Below, piece by piece: positions 24,210 to 36,138 of a stretch of 64,000 nucleotides of DNA. The notes under the pieces are model-generated. The model was not told the DNA's origin. It ran no database searches and worked only from the letters and a program-made list of their open reading frames with translations. The stretch is taken from contig OZ059896.1 of NCBI GenBank assembly GCA_964057225.1, positions 22,440,501 through 22,504,500 of the forward strand, written 5' to 3'. The stretch comes from Auanema rhodensis (Eukaryota; Nematoda; Chromadorea; Rhabditida; Rhabditidae). The position numbers were made by a program, and so were the translations under genes. Positions within the stretch are counted from its first letter, which is position 1. Every line of letters starts with the position of its first letter.

Positions 24210-27200
24210 AAGTTCACACTTATATCCTCGATTTTCACCCTGAAGAATTAATTTTTTCGTTGAATAACATTGTCCATCGTCTTTGCTTTGAAAAAAGGAA
24301 TCTAAAAACATCTACTTTTTGCTAAATTAATTTGAAATTTTTCGAAAAAATTTTTGTCAAAATGTTTTTGGAAACAATGTTGAGTGTACATGGAAACTCA
24401 ACATACACTAATGCATCATTTTTCAAACGATCATAACTAATTTCTGTATTAAGCGTTTCTCAATGTAGTATAGTGCATTCGATGCGGATTTTTAAGCTGC
24501 GTCGATCTGTGTTATCAGATTTGCGCTAGCTTAAAAATGCACCGAGATATCAACTGATATAAGTTCACACTTATATCCTCGATTTTCACCCTGAAGAATT
24601 AATTTTTTCGTTGAATAACATTGTCCATCGTCTTTGCCTTGAAAAAAGGAATCTAAAATCATCTACTTTTTGCTAAATTATTCTGAAATTTTTCGAAAAA
24701 ATTTTTGTCAAAATGTTTTTGGAAGCAATGTTGAGTGTACATGGAAACTCAACATACACTAATGCATCATTTTTCAAACGATCATAACTAATTTTTGTAT
24801 TAAGCGTTTCTCAATGTAGTATAGTGCATTCGATGCGGATTTTTAAGCTGCGTCGATCTGTGTTATCAGATTTGCGCTAGCTTAAATATGCACCGAGATA
24901 TCAACTGATATAAGTTCACACTTATATCCTCGATTTTCACCCTGAAGAATTAATTTTTTCGTAGAATAACATTGTCCATCGTCTTTGCCTTGAAAAAAAG
25001 AATTTAAAAACATCTACTTTTTGCTAAATTAATTTGAAATTTTTCGAAAAAATTTTTGTCAAAATGTTTTTGGAAGCAATGTTGAGTGTACATGGAAACT
25101 CAACATACACTAATGCATCATTTTTCAAACGATCATAACTAATTTTTGTATTAAGCGTTTCTCAATGTAGTATAGTGCATTCGATGCGGATTTTTAAGCT
25201 GCGTCGATCTGTGTTATCAGATTTGCGCTAGCTTAAAAATGCACCGTTATATCAACTGATATAAGTTCACACTTATATCCTCGATTTTCACCCTGAAGAA
25301 TTGATTTTTTCGTAGAATAACATTGTCCATCGTCTTTGCCTTGAAAAAAGGAATCTAAAAACATCTACTTTTTGCTAAATTATTTTGAAATTTTTCGAAA
25401 ACATTTTTGTCAAAATGTTTTTGGAAGCAATGTTGATTGTACATGGAAACTCAACATACACTAATGCATCATTTTTCAAACGATCATAACTAATTTTTGT
25501 ATTAAGCGTTTCTCAATGTAGTATAATGCATTCGATGCGGATTTTTAAGCTGCGTCGATCTGTGTTATCAGATTTGCGCTAGCTTAAAAATGCACCGAGA
25601 TATCAACTGATATAAGTTCACACTTATATCCTCGATTTTCACCCTGAAGAATTAATTTTTTCGTAGAATAACATTGTCCATCGTCTTTGCCTTAAAAAAA
25701 GGAATCTAAAAACATCTACTTTTTGCTAAATTAATTTGAAATTTTTCGAAAAAATTTTTGTCAAAATGTTTTTGGAAGCAATGTTGAGTGTACATGGAAA
25801 CTCAACATACACTAATGCATCATTTTTCAAACGATCATAACTAATTTTTGTATTAAGCGTTTCTCAATGTAGTATAGTGCATTCGATGCGGATTTTTAAG
25901 CTGCGTCGATCTGTGTTATCAGATTTGCGCTAGCTTAAAAATGCACCGAGATATCAACTGATATAAGTTCACACTTATATCCTCGATTTTCACCCTGAAG
26001 AATTAATTTTTTCGTTGAATAACATTGTCCATCGTCTTTGCTTTGAAAAAAGGAATCTAAAAACATCTACTTTTTGCTAAATTAATTTGAAATTTTTCGA
26101 AAAAATTTTTGTCAAAATGTTTTTGGAAACAATGTTGAGTGTACATGGAAACTCAACATACACTAATGCATCATTTTTCAAACGATCATAACTAATTTCT
26201 GTATTAAGCGTTTCTCAATGTAGTATAGTGCATTCGATGCGGATTTTTAAGCTGCGTCGATCTGTGTTATCAGATTTGCGCTAGCTTAAAAATGCACCGA
26301 GATATCAACTGATATAAGTTCACACTTATATCCTCGATTTTCACCCTGAAGAATTAATTTTTTCGTTGAATAACATTGTCCATCGTCTTTGCCTTGAAAA
26401 AAGGAATCTAAAATCATCTACTTTTTGCTAAATTATTCTGAAATTTTTCGAAAAAATTTTTGTCAAAATGTTTTTGGAAGCAATGTTGAGTGTACATGGA
26501 AACTCAACATACACTAATGCATCATTTTTCAAACGATCATAACTAATTTTTGTATTAAGCGTTTCTCAATGTAGTATAGTGCATTCGATGCGGATTTTTA
26601 AGCTGCGTCGATCTGTGTTATCAGATTTGCGCTAGCTTAAATATGCACCGAGATATCAACTGATATAAGTTCACACTTATATCCTCGATTTTCACCCTGA
26701 AGAATTAATTTTTTCGTAGAATAACATTGTCCATCGTCTTTGCCTTGAAAAAAAGAATCTAAAAACATCTACTTTTTGCTAAATTATTTTGAAATTTTTC
26801 GAAAAAATTTTTGTCAAAATGTTTTTGGAAGCAATGTTGAGTGTACATGGAAACTCAACATACACTAATGCATCATTTTTCAAACGATCATAACTAATTT
26901 TTGTATTAAGCGTTTCTCAATGTAGTATAGTGCATTCGATGCGGATTTTTAAGCTGCGTCGATCTGTGTTATCAGATTTGCGCTAGCTTAAAAATGCACC
27001 GTTATATCAACTGATATAAGTTCACACTTATATCCTCGATTTTCACCCTGAAGAATTGATTTTTTCGTAGAATAACATTGTCCATCGTCTTTGCCTTGAA
27101 AAAAGGAATCTAAAAACATCTACTTTTTGCTAAATTATTTTGAAATTTTTCGAAAACATTTTTGTCAAAATGTTTTTGGAAGCAATGTTGATTGTACATG

Positions 27201-27719
27201 GAAACTCAACATACACTAATGCATCATTTTTCAAACGATCATAACTAATTTTTGTATTAAGCGTTTCTCAATGTAGTATAATGCATTCGATGCGGATTTT
27301 TAAGCTGCGTCGATCTGTGTTATCAGATTTGCGCTAGCTTAAAAATGCACCGAGATATCAACTGATATAAGTTCACACTTATATCCTCGATTTTCACCCT
27401 GAAGAATTAATTTTTTCGTAGAATAACATTGTCCATCGTCTTTGCCTTAAAAAAAGGAATCTAAAAACATCTACTTTTTGCTAAATTAATTTGAAATTTT
27501 TCGAAAAAATTTTTGTCAAAATGTTTTTGGAAGCAATGTTGAGTGTACATGGAAACTCAACATACACTAATGCATCATTTTTCAAACGATCATAACTAAT
27601 TTTTGTATTAAGCGTTTCTCAATGTAGTATAGTGCATTCGATGCGGATTTTTAAGCTGCGTCGATCTGTGTTATCAGATTTGCGCTAGCTTAAAAATGCA
27701 CCGAGATATCAACTGATAT
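24210..27719 (+). repeat. 5-monomer higher-order repeat, 2 tandem copies of 1755 bp
   Basis: Units are 24210-25964 and 25965-27719, each exactly 5 x 351 bp. Private markers recur at this spacing: aaaTcatc near 24658 and 26413, cttaaaTatg near 24885 and 26640, ccgTtatatc near 25245 and 27000, cgaaaaCattt near 25400 and 27155, and gtataAtgc near 25525 and 27280. The third monomer differs slightly: it reads gaatTta and taAtttg in the first unit, gaatcta and taTtttg in the second. The fourth monomer is the only class joining ttGat with cgTAg. This unit was not seen elsewhere in the window. Confidence 0.93.
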
Positions 27720-30700
27720 AAGTTCACACTTATATCCTCGATTTTCACCCTGAAGAATTAATTTTTTCGTTGAATAACATTGTCCATCGTTTTTGCCTTA
27801 AAAAAAGGAATCTAAAAACATCTACTTTTTGCTAAATTATTTTGAAATTTTTCGAAAAAATTTTTGTCAAAATGTTTTTGGAAGCAATGTTGAGTGTACA
27901 TGGAAACTCAACATACACTAATGCATCATTTTTCAAACGATCATAACTAATTTTTGTATTAAGCGTTTCTCAATGTAGTATAGTGCATTCGATGCGGATT
28001 TTTAAGCTGCGTCGATCTGTGTTATCAGATTTGCGCTAGCTTGAAAATGCACCGAGATATCAACTGATATAAGTTCACACTTATATCCTCGATTTTCACC
28101 CTGAAGAATTAATTTTTTCGTTGAATAACATTGTCTATCGTCTTTGCCTTGAAAAATGGAATCTAAAAACATCTACTTTTTGCTAAATTATTTTGAAATT
28201 TTTCGAAAAAATTTTTGTCAAAATGTTTTTGGAAGCAATGTTGAGTGTACATGGAAACTCAACATACACTAATGCATCATTTTTCAAACGATCATAACTA
28301 ATTTTTGTATCAAGCGTTTCTCAATGTAGTATAGTGCATTCGATGCGGATTTTAAGCTGCGCCGATCTGTGTTATCAGATTTGCGCTAGCTTAAAAATGC
28401 ACCGAGATATCAACTGATATAAGTTCACACTTATATCCTCTATTTTCACCCTGAAGAATTAATTTTTTCGATGAATAACATTGTCCATCGTCTTTGCCTT
28501 GAAAAAAGGAATCTAAAAACATCTACTTTTTGCTAAATTATTTTGAAATTTTTCGAAAAAATTTTTGTCAAAATGTTTTTGGAAGCAATGTTGAGTGTAC
28601 ATGGAAACTCAACATACACTAATGCATCATTTTTCAAACGATCATAACTAATTTTTGTATCAAGCGTTTCTCAATGTAGTATAGTGCATTCGATGCGGAT
28701 TTTAAGCTGCGCCGATCTGTGTTATCAGATTTGCGCTAGCTTAAAAATGCACCGAGATATCAACTGATATAAGTTCACACTTATATCCTCGATTTTCACC
28801 CTGAAGAATTAATTTTTTCGTTGAATAACATTGTCTATCGTCTTTGCCTTGAAAAATGGAATCTAAAAACATCTACTTTTTGCTAAATTATTTTGAAATT
28901 TTTCGAAAAAATTTTTGTCAAAATGTTTTTGGAAGCAATGTTGAGTGTACATGGAAACTCAACATACACTAATGCATCATTTTTCAAACGATCATAACTA
29001 ATTTTTGTATCAAGCGTTTCTTGATGTAGTATAGTGCATTCGATGCAGATTTTTAAGCTGCGTCGATCTGTGTTATCAGATTTGCGCTAGCTTAAAAATG
29101 CACAGAGATATCAACTGATATAAGTTCACACTTATATCCTCGATTTTCACCCTGAAGAATTAATTTTTTCATTGAATAACATTGTCCATCGTCTTTGCCT
29201 TAAAAAAAGGAATCTAGAAACATCTACTTTTTGCTAAATTATTTTGAAATTTTTCGAAAAAATTTTTGTCAAAATGTTTTTGGAAGCAATGTTGAGTGTA
29301 CATGGAAACTCAACATACACTAATGCATCATTTTTCAAACGATCATAACTAATTTTTGTATTAAGCGTTTCTCAATGTAGTATAGTGCATTCGATGCGGA
29401 TTTTTAAGCTGCGTCGATCTGTGTTATCAGATTTGCGCTAGCTTAAAAATGCACCGAGATATCAACTGATATATGTTCACACTTATATCCTCTATTTTCA
29501 CCCTGAAGAATTAATTTTTTCGTTGAATAACATTGTCCATCGTCTTTGCCTTGAAAAAAGGAATCTAAAAACATCTACTTTTTGCTAAATTATTTTGAAA
29601 TTTTTCGAAAAAATTTTTGTCAAAATGTTTTTGGAAGCAATGTTGAGTGTACATGGAAACTCAACATACACTAATGCATCATTTTTCAAACGATCATAAC
29701 TAATTTTTGTATCAAGCGTTTCTCAATTTAGTATAGTGCATTCGATGCGGATTTTTAAGCTGCGTCGATCTGTGTTATCAGATTTGCGCTAGCTTAAAAA
29801 TGCACCGAGATATCAACTGATATAAGTTCACACTTATATCCTCGATTTTCACCCTGAAGAATTAATTTTTTCGTTGAATAACATTGTCTATCGTCTTTGC
29901 CTTGAAAAATGGAATCTAAAAACATCTACTTTTTGCTAAATTATTTTGAAATTTTTCGAAAAAATTTTTGTCAAAATGTTTTTGGAAGCAATGTTGAGTG
30001 TACATGGAAACTCAACATACACTAATGCATCATTTTTCAAACGATCATAACTAATTTTTGTATCAAGCGTTTCTCAATGTAGTATAGTGCATTCGATGCG
30101 GATTTTTAAGCTGCGTCGATCTGTGTTATCAGATTTGCGCTAGCTTGAAAATGCACCGAGATATCAACTGATATAAGTTCACACTTATATCCTCGATTTT
30201 CGTCCTGAAGAATTAATTTTTTCGTTGAATAACATTGTCCATCGTCTTTGCCTTAAAAAAAGGAATCTAAAAACATCTACTTTTTGCTAAATTATTTTGA
30301 AATATTTCGAAAAAATTTTTGTCAAAATGTTTTTGGAAGCAATGTTGAGTGTACATGGAAACTCAACATACACTAATGCATCATTTTTCAAACGATCATA
30401 ACTAATTTTTGTATCAAGCGTTTCTCAATGTAGTATAGTGCATTCGATGCGGATTTTAAGCTGCGCCGATCTGTGTTATCAGATTTGCGCTAGCTTAAAA
30501 ATGCACCGAGATATCAACTGATATAAGTTCACACTTATATCCTCTATTTTCACCCTGAAGAATTAATTTTTTCGTTGAATAACATTGTCCATCGTCTTTG
30601 CCTTGAAAAAAGGAATCTAAAAACATCTACTTTTTGCTAAATTATTTTGAAATTTTTCGAAAAAATTTTTGTCAAAATGTTTTTGGAAGCAATGTTGAGT

Positions 30701-30875
30701 GTACATGGAAACTCAACATACACTAATGCATCATTTTTCAAACGATCATAACTAATTTTTGTATCAAGCGTTTCTCAATTTAGTATAGTGCATTCGATGC
30801 GGATTTTTAAGCTGCGTCGATCTGTGTTATCAGATTTGCGCTAGCTTAAAAATGCACCGAGATATCAACTGATAT
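27720..30875 (+). repeat. tatCaagcg subfamily with trimeric higher-order repeat
   Basis: Starts are 27720, 28071, 28421, 28771, 29122, 29473, 29824, 30175 and 30525. Shared markers are gtatCaagcg, gtcTatcg with gaaaaaTgg, cctcTattttc, gcggattttaagctgcgCc (one T short) and caatTtag. Units 28771-29823 and 29824-30875 share the order gtcTatcg, a cttaaaaaaagg monomer, and cctcTatt with caatTtag. Singletons include cacAgag (29104), ataTgttcac at the 29473 start, cGTcctg (30202) and gaaatAtttcg (30304). These changes make this stretch the most distinctive subfamily in the array. Confidence 0.85.
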
Positions 30876-33330
30876 AAGTTCACACTTATATCATCGATTT
30901 TCACCCTGAAGAATTAATTTTTTCGTTGAATAACATTGTCCATCGTCTTTGCCTTAAAAAAAGGAATCTAAAAACATCTACTTTTTGCTAAATTATTTTG
31001 AAAGTTTTCGAAAAAATTTTTGTCAAAATGTTTTTGGAAGCAATGTTGAGTGTACATGGAAACTCAACATACACTAATGCATCATTTTTCAAACGATCAT
31101 AACTAATTTTTTATTAAGCGTTTCTCAATGTAGTATAGTGCATTCGATGCGGATTTTTAAGCTGCGTCGATCTGTGTTATCAGATTTGCGCTAGCTTAAA
31201 AATGCACCGAGATATCAACTGATATAAGTTCACACTTATATCCTCGATTTTCACCCTGAAGAATTGATTTTTTCGTTGAATAACATTGTCCATCGTTTTT
31301 GCCTTGAAAAAAGAAATCTAAGAACATCTACTTTTTGCTAAATTATTTTGAAATTTTTCGAAAAAATTTTTGTCAAAATGTTTTTGGAAGCAATGTTGAT
31401 TGTACATGGAAACTCAACATACACTAATGCATCATTTTTCAAACGATCATAACTAATTTTTGTATTAAGCGTTTCTCAATGTAGTATAGTGCTTTTGATG
31501 CGGATTTTTAAGCTGCGTCGATCTGTGTTATCAGATTTGCGCTAGCTTAAAAATGCACCGAGATATCAACTGATATAAGTTCACACTTATATCATCGATT
31601 TTCACCCTGAAGAATTAATTTTTTCGTTGAATAACATTGTCCATCGTCTTTGCCTTAAAAAAAGGAATCTAAAAACATCTACTTTTTGCTAAATTAATTT
31701 GAAATTTTTCGAAAAAATTTTTGTCAAAATGTTTTTGGAAGCAATGTTGAGTGTACATGGAAACTCAACATACACTAATGCATCATTTTTCAAACGATCA
31801 TAACTAATTTTTGTATTAAGCGTTTCTCAATGTAGTATAGTGCATTCGATGCGGATTTTTAAGCTGCGTCGATCTGTGTTATCAGATTTGCGCTAGCTTA
31901 AAAATGCACCGAGATATCAACTGATATAAGTTCACACTTATATCATCGATTTTCACCCTGAAGAATTAATTTTTTCGTTGAATAACATTGTCCATCGTCT
32001 TTGCCTTAAAAAAAGGAATCTAAAAACATCTACTTTTTGCTAAATTATCTTGAAAGTTTTCGAAAAAATTTTTGTCAAAATGTTTTTGGAAGCAATGTTG
32101 AGTGTACATGGAAACTCAACATACACTAATGCATCATTTTTCAAACGATCATAACTAATTTTTTATTAAGCGTTTCTCAATGTAGTATAGTGCATTCGAT
32201 GCGGATTTTTAAGCTGCGTCGATCTGTGTTATCAGATTTGCGCTAGCTTAAAAATGCACCGAGATATCAACTGATATAAGTTCACACTTATATCCTCGAT
32301 TTTCACCCTGAAGAATTAATTTTTTCGTAGAATAACATTGTCCATCGTCTTTGCCTTGAAAAAAGGAATCTAAAAACATCTACTTTTTGCTAAATTATTT
32401 TGAAATTTTTCGAAAAAATTTTTGTCAAAATGTTTTTGGAAGCAATGTTGAGTGTACATGGAAACTCAACATACACTAATGCATCATTTTTCAAACGATC
32501 ATAACTAATTTTTGTATTAAGCGTTTCTCAATGTAGTATAGTGCATTCGATGCGGATTTTTAAGCTGCGTCGATCTGTGTTATCAGATTTGCGCTAGCTT
32601 AAAAATGCACCGAGATATCAACTGATATAAGTTCACACTTATATCCTCGATTTTCACCCTGAAGAATTGATTTTTTCGTTGAATAACATTGTCCATCGTT
32701 TTTGCCTTGAAAAAAGAAATCTAAAAACATCTACTTTTTGCTAAATTATTTTGAAATTTTTCGAAAAAATTTTTGTCAAAATGTTTTTGGAAGCAATGTT
32801 GATTGTACATGGAAACTCAACATACACTAATGCATCATTTTTCAAACAATCATAACTAATTTTTGTATTAAGCGTTTTTCAATGTAGTATAGTGCATTCG
32901 ATGCGGATTTTTAAGCTGCGTCGATCTGTGTTATCAGATTTGCGCTAGCTTAAAAATGCACCGAGATATCAACTGATATAAGTTCACACTTATATCCTCG
33001 ATTTTCACCCTGAAGAATTAATTTTTTCGTTGAATAACATTGTCCATCGTCTTTGCCTTGAAAAAAGGAATCTAAAAACATCTACTTTTTGCTAAATTAT
33101 TTTGAAATTTTTCGAAAAAATTTTTGTCAAAATGTTTTTGGAAGCAATGTTGATTGTACATGGAAACTCAACATACACTAATGCATCATTTTTCAAACGA
33201 TCATAACTAATTTTTGTATTAAGCGTTTCTCAATGTAGTATAGTGCATTCGATGCGGATTTTTAAGCTGCGTCGATCTGTGTTATCAGATTTGCGCTAGC
33301 TTAAAAATGCACCGATATATCAACTGATAT
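30876..33330 (+). repeat. Transition stretch M89-M95: P types, N-like and Z types
   Basis: Starts are 30876, 31226, 31577, 31928, 32278, 32629 and 32980. P-like monomers at 30876 and 31928 keep gaaaGttttcg and taattttttatt but have gcgtttCtc, unlike P in block C. M90 has aatctaAG and a private gtgcTtttgatg. M91 has taAtttg. M94 has aacAatc with gcgttTttc. M95 combines ttAat, gg and gATtgt, a rare mix, and ends in ccgatata. The stretch links block-C-like classes to block-A-like classes. Confidence 0.8.
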
Positions 33331-35085
33331 AAGTTCACACTTATATCCTCGATTTTCACCCTGAAGAATTGATTTTTTCGTTGAATAACATTGTCCATCG
33401 TTTTTGCCTTGAAAAAAGAAATCTAAAAACATCTACTTTTTGCTAAATTATTTTGAAATTTTTCGAAAAAATTTTTGTCAAAATGTTTTTGGAAGCAATG
33501 TTGAGTGTACATGGAAACTCAACATACACTAATGCATCATTTTTCAAACGATCATAACTAATTTTTGTATTAAGCGTTTCTCAATGTAGTATAGTGCATT
33601 CGATGCGGATTTTTAAGCTGCGTCGATCTGTGTTATCAGATTTGCGCTAGCTTAAAAATGCACCGAGATATCAACTGATATAAGTTCACACTTATATCCT
33701 CGATTTTCACCCTGAAGAATTAATTTTTTCGTAGAATAACATTGTCCATCGTCTTTGCCTTGAAAAAAGGAATCTAAAAACATCTACTTTTTGCTAAATT
33801 ATTTTGAAATTTTTCGAAAAAATTTTTGTCAAAATGTTTTTGGAAGCAATGTTGAGTGTACATGGAAACTCAACATACACTAATGCATCATTTTTCAAAC
33901 GATCATAACTAATTTTTGTATTAAGCGTTTCTCAATGTAGTATAGTGCATTCGATGCGGATTTTTAAGCTGCGTCGATCTGTGTTATCAGATTTGCGCTA
34001 GCTTAAAAATGCACCGATATATCAACTGATATAAGTTCACACTTATATCCTCGATTTTCACCCTGAAGAATTAATTTTTTCGTAGAATAACATTGTCCAT
34101 CGTCTTTGCCTTGAAAAAAGGAATCTAAAAACATCTACTTTTTGCTAAATTATTTTGAAATTTTTCGAAAAAATTTTTGTCAAAATGTTTTTGGAAGCAA
34201 TGTTGAGTGTAAATGGAAACTCAACATACACTAATGCATCATTTTTCAAACGATCATAACTAATTTTTGTATTAAGCGTTTCTCAATGTAGTATAGTGCA
34301 TTCGATGCGGATTTTTAAGCTGCGTCGATCTGTGTTATCAGATTTGCGCTAGCTTAAAAATGCACCGAGATATCAACTGATATAAGTTCACACTTATATC
34401 CTCGATTTTCACCCTGAAGAATTGATTTTTTCGTTGAATAACATTGTCCATCGTTTTTGCCTTGAAAAAAGAAATCTAAAAACATCTACTTTTTGCTAAA
34501 TTATTTTGAAATTTTTCGAAAAAATTTTTGTCAAAATGTTTTTGGAAGCAATGTTGATTGTACATGGAAACTCAACATACACTAATGCATCATTTTTCAA
34601 ACAATCATAACTAATTTTTGTATTAAGCGCTTTTCAATGTAGTATAGTGCATTCGATGCGGATTTTTAAGCTGCGTCGATCTGTGTTATCAGATTTGCGC
34701 TAGCTTAAAAATGCACCGAGATATCAACTGATATAAGTTCACACTTATATCCTCGATTTTCACCCTGAAGAATTAATTTTTTCGTTGAATAACATTGTCC
34801 ATCGTCTTTGCCTTGAAAAAAGGAATTCAAAAACATCTACTTTTTGCTAAATTATTTTGAAATTTTTCGAAAAAATTTTTGTCAAAATGTTTTTGGAAGC
34901 AATGTTGAGTGTACATGGAAACTCAACATACACTAATGCATCATTTTTCAAACGATCATAACTAATTTTTGTATTAAGCGTTTCTCAATGTAGTATAGTG
35001 CATTCGATGCGGATTTTTAAGCTGCGTCGATCTGTGTTAACAGATTTGCGCTAGCTTAAAAATGCACCGAGATATTAACTGATAT
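33331..35085 (+). repeat. Third copy of five block-A monomers (M16-M20 equivalents)
   Basis: Starts are 33331, 33682, 34033, 34384 and 34735. The order is ttGat plain, cgTAg with ccgatata, cgTAg with gtaAatgg, N, E, matching 5266-7020 and 44564-46318. One informative difference is that the third monomer here has aataacattg, whereas the two other copies share aataaAattg. That makes A and A' closer to each other than either is to this copy, and places the amplification of this piece before the A/A' duplication. Confidence 0.88.
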
Positions 35086-36138
35086 AAGTTCACACTTATA
35101 TCCTCGATTTTCACCCTGAAGAATTAATTTTTTCGTAGAATAACATTGTCCATCGTCTTTGCCTTGAAAAAAGGAATCTAAAAACATCTACTTTTTGCTA
35201 AATTATTTTGAAATTTTTCGAAAAAATTTTTGTCAAAATGTTTTTGGAAGCAATGTTGAGTGTACATGGAAACTCAACATACACTAATGCATCATTTTTC
35301 AAACGATCATAACTAATTTTTGTATTAAGCGTTTCTCAATGTAGTATAGTGCATTCGATGCGGATTTTTAAGCTGCGTCGATCTGTGTTATCAGATTTGC
35401 GCTAGCTTAAAAATGCACCGAGATATCAACTGATATAAGTTCACACTTATATCCTCGATTTTCACCCTGAAGAATTGATTTTTTCGTTGAATAACATTGT
35501 CCATCGTTTTTGCCTTGAAAAAAGAAATCTAAAAACATCTACTTTTTGCTAAATTATTTTGAAATTTTTCGAAAAAATTTTTGTCAAAATGTTTTTGGAA
35601 GCAATGTTGATTGTACATGGAAACTCAACATACACTAATGCATCATTTTTCAAACAATCATAACTAATTTTTGTATTAAGCGCTTTTCAATGTAGTATAG
35701 TGCATTCGATGCGGATTTTTAAGCTGCGTCGATCTGTGTTATCAGATTTGCGCTAGCTTAAAAATGCACCGAGATATCAACTGATATAAGTTCACACTTA
35801 TATCCTCGATTTTCACCCTGAAGAATTAATTTTTTCGTTGAATAACATTGTCCATCGTCTTTGCCTTGAAAAAAGGAATTCAAAAACATCTACTTTTTGC
35901 TAAATTATTTTGAAATTTTTCGAAAAAATTTTTGTCAAAATGTTTTTGGAAGCAATGTTGAGTGTACATGGAAACTCAACATACACTAATGCATCATTTT
36001 TCAAACGATCATAACTAATTTTTGTATTAAGCGTTTCTCAATGTAGTATAGTGCATTCGATGCGGATTTTTAAGCTGCGTCGATCTGTGTTAACAGATTT
36101 GCGCTAGCTTAAAAATGCACCGAGATATTAACTGATAT
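35086..36138 (+). repeat. Z-N-E trimer repeating the preceding N-E pair
   Basis: Starts are 35086 (Z), 35437 (N, with aacAatc and gcgCttttc) and 35788 (E, with EcoRI and HpaI sites). The N-E pair occurs immediately upstream at 34384-35085. A Z-N-E order also occurs at 38597-39649. Two EcoRI sites are therefore only 1053 bp apart here (34823 and 35876), compared with 6669 bp inside block A. Confidence 0.87.
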
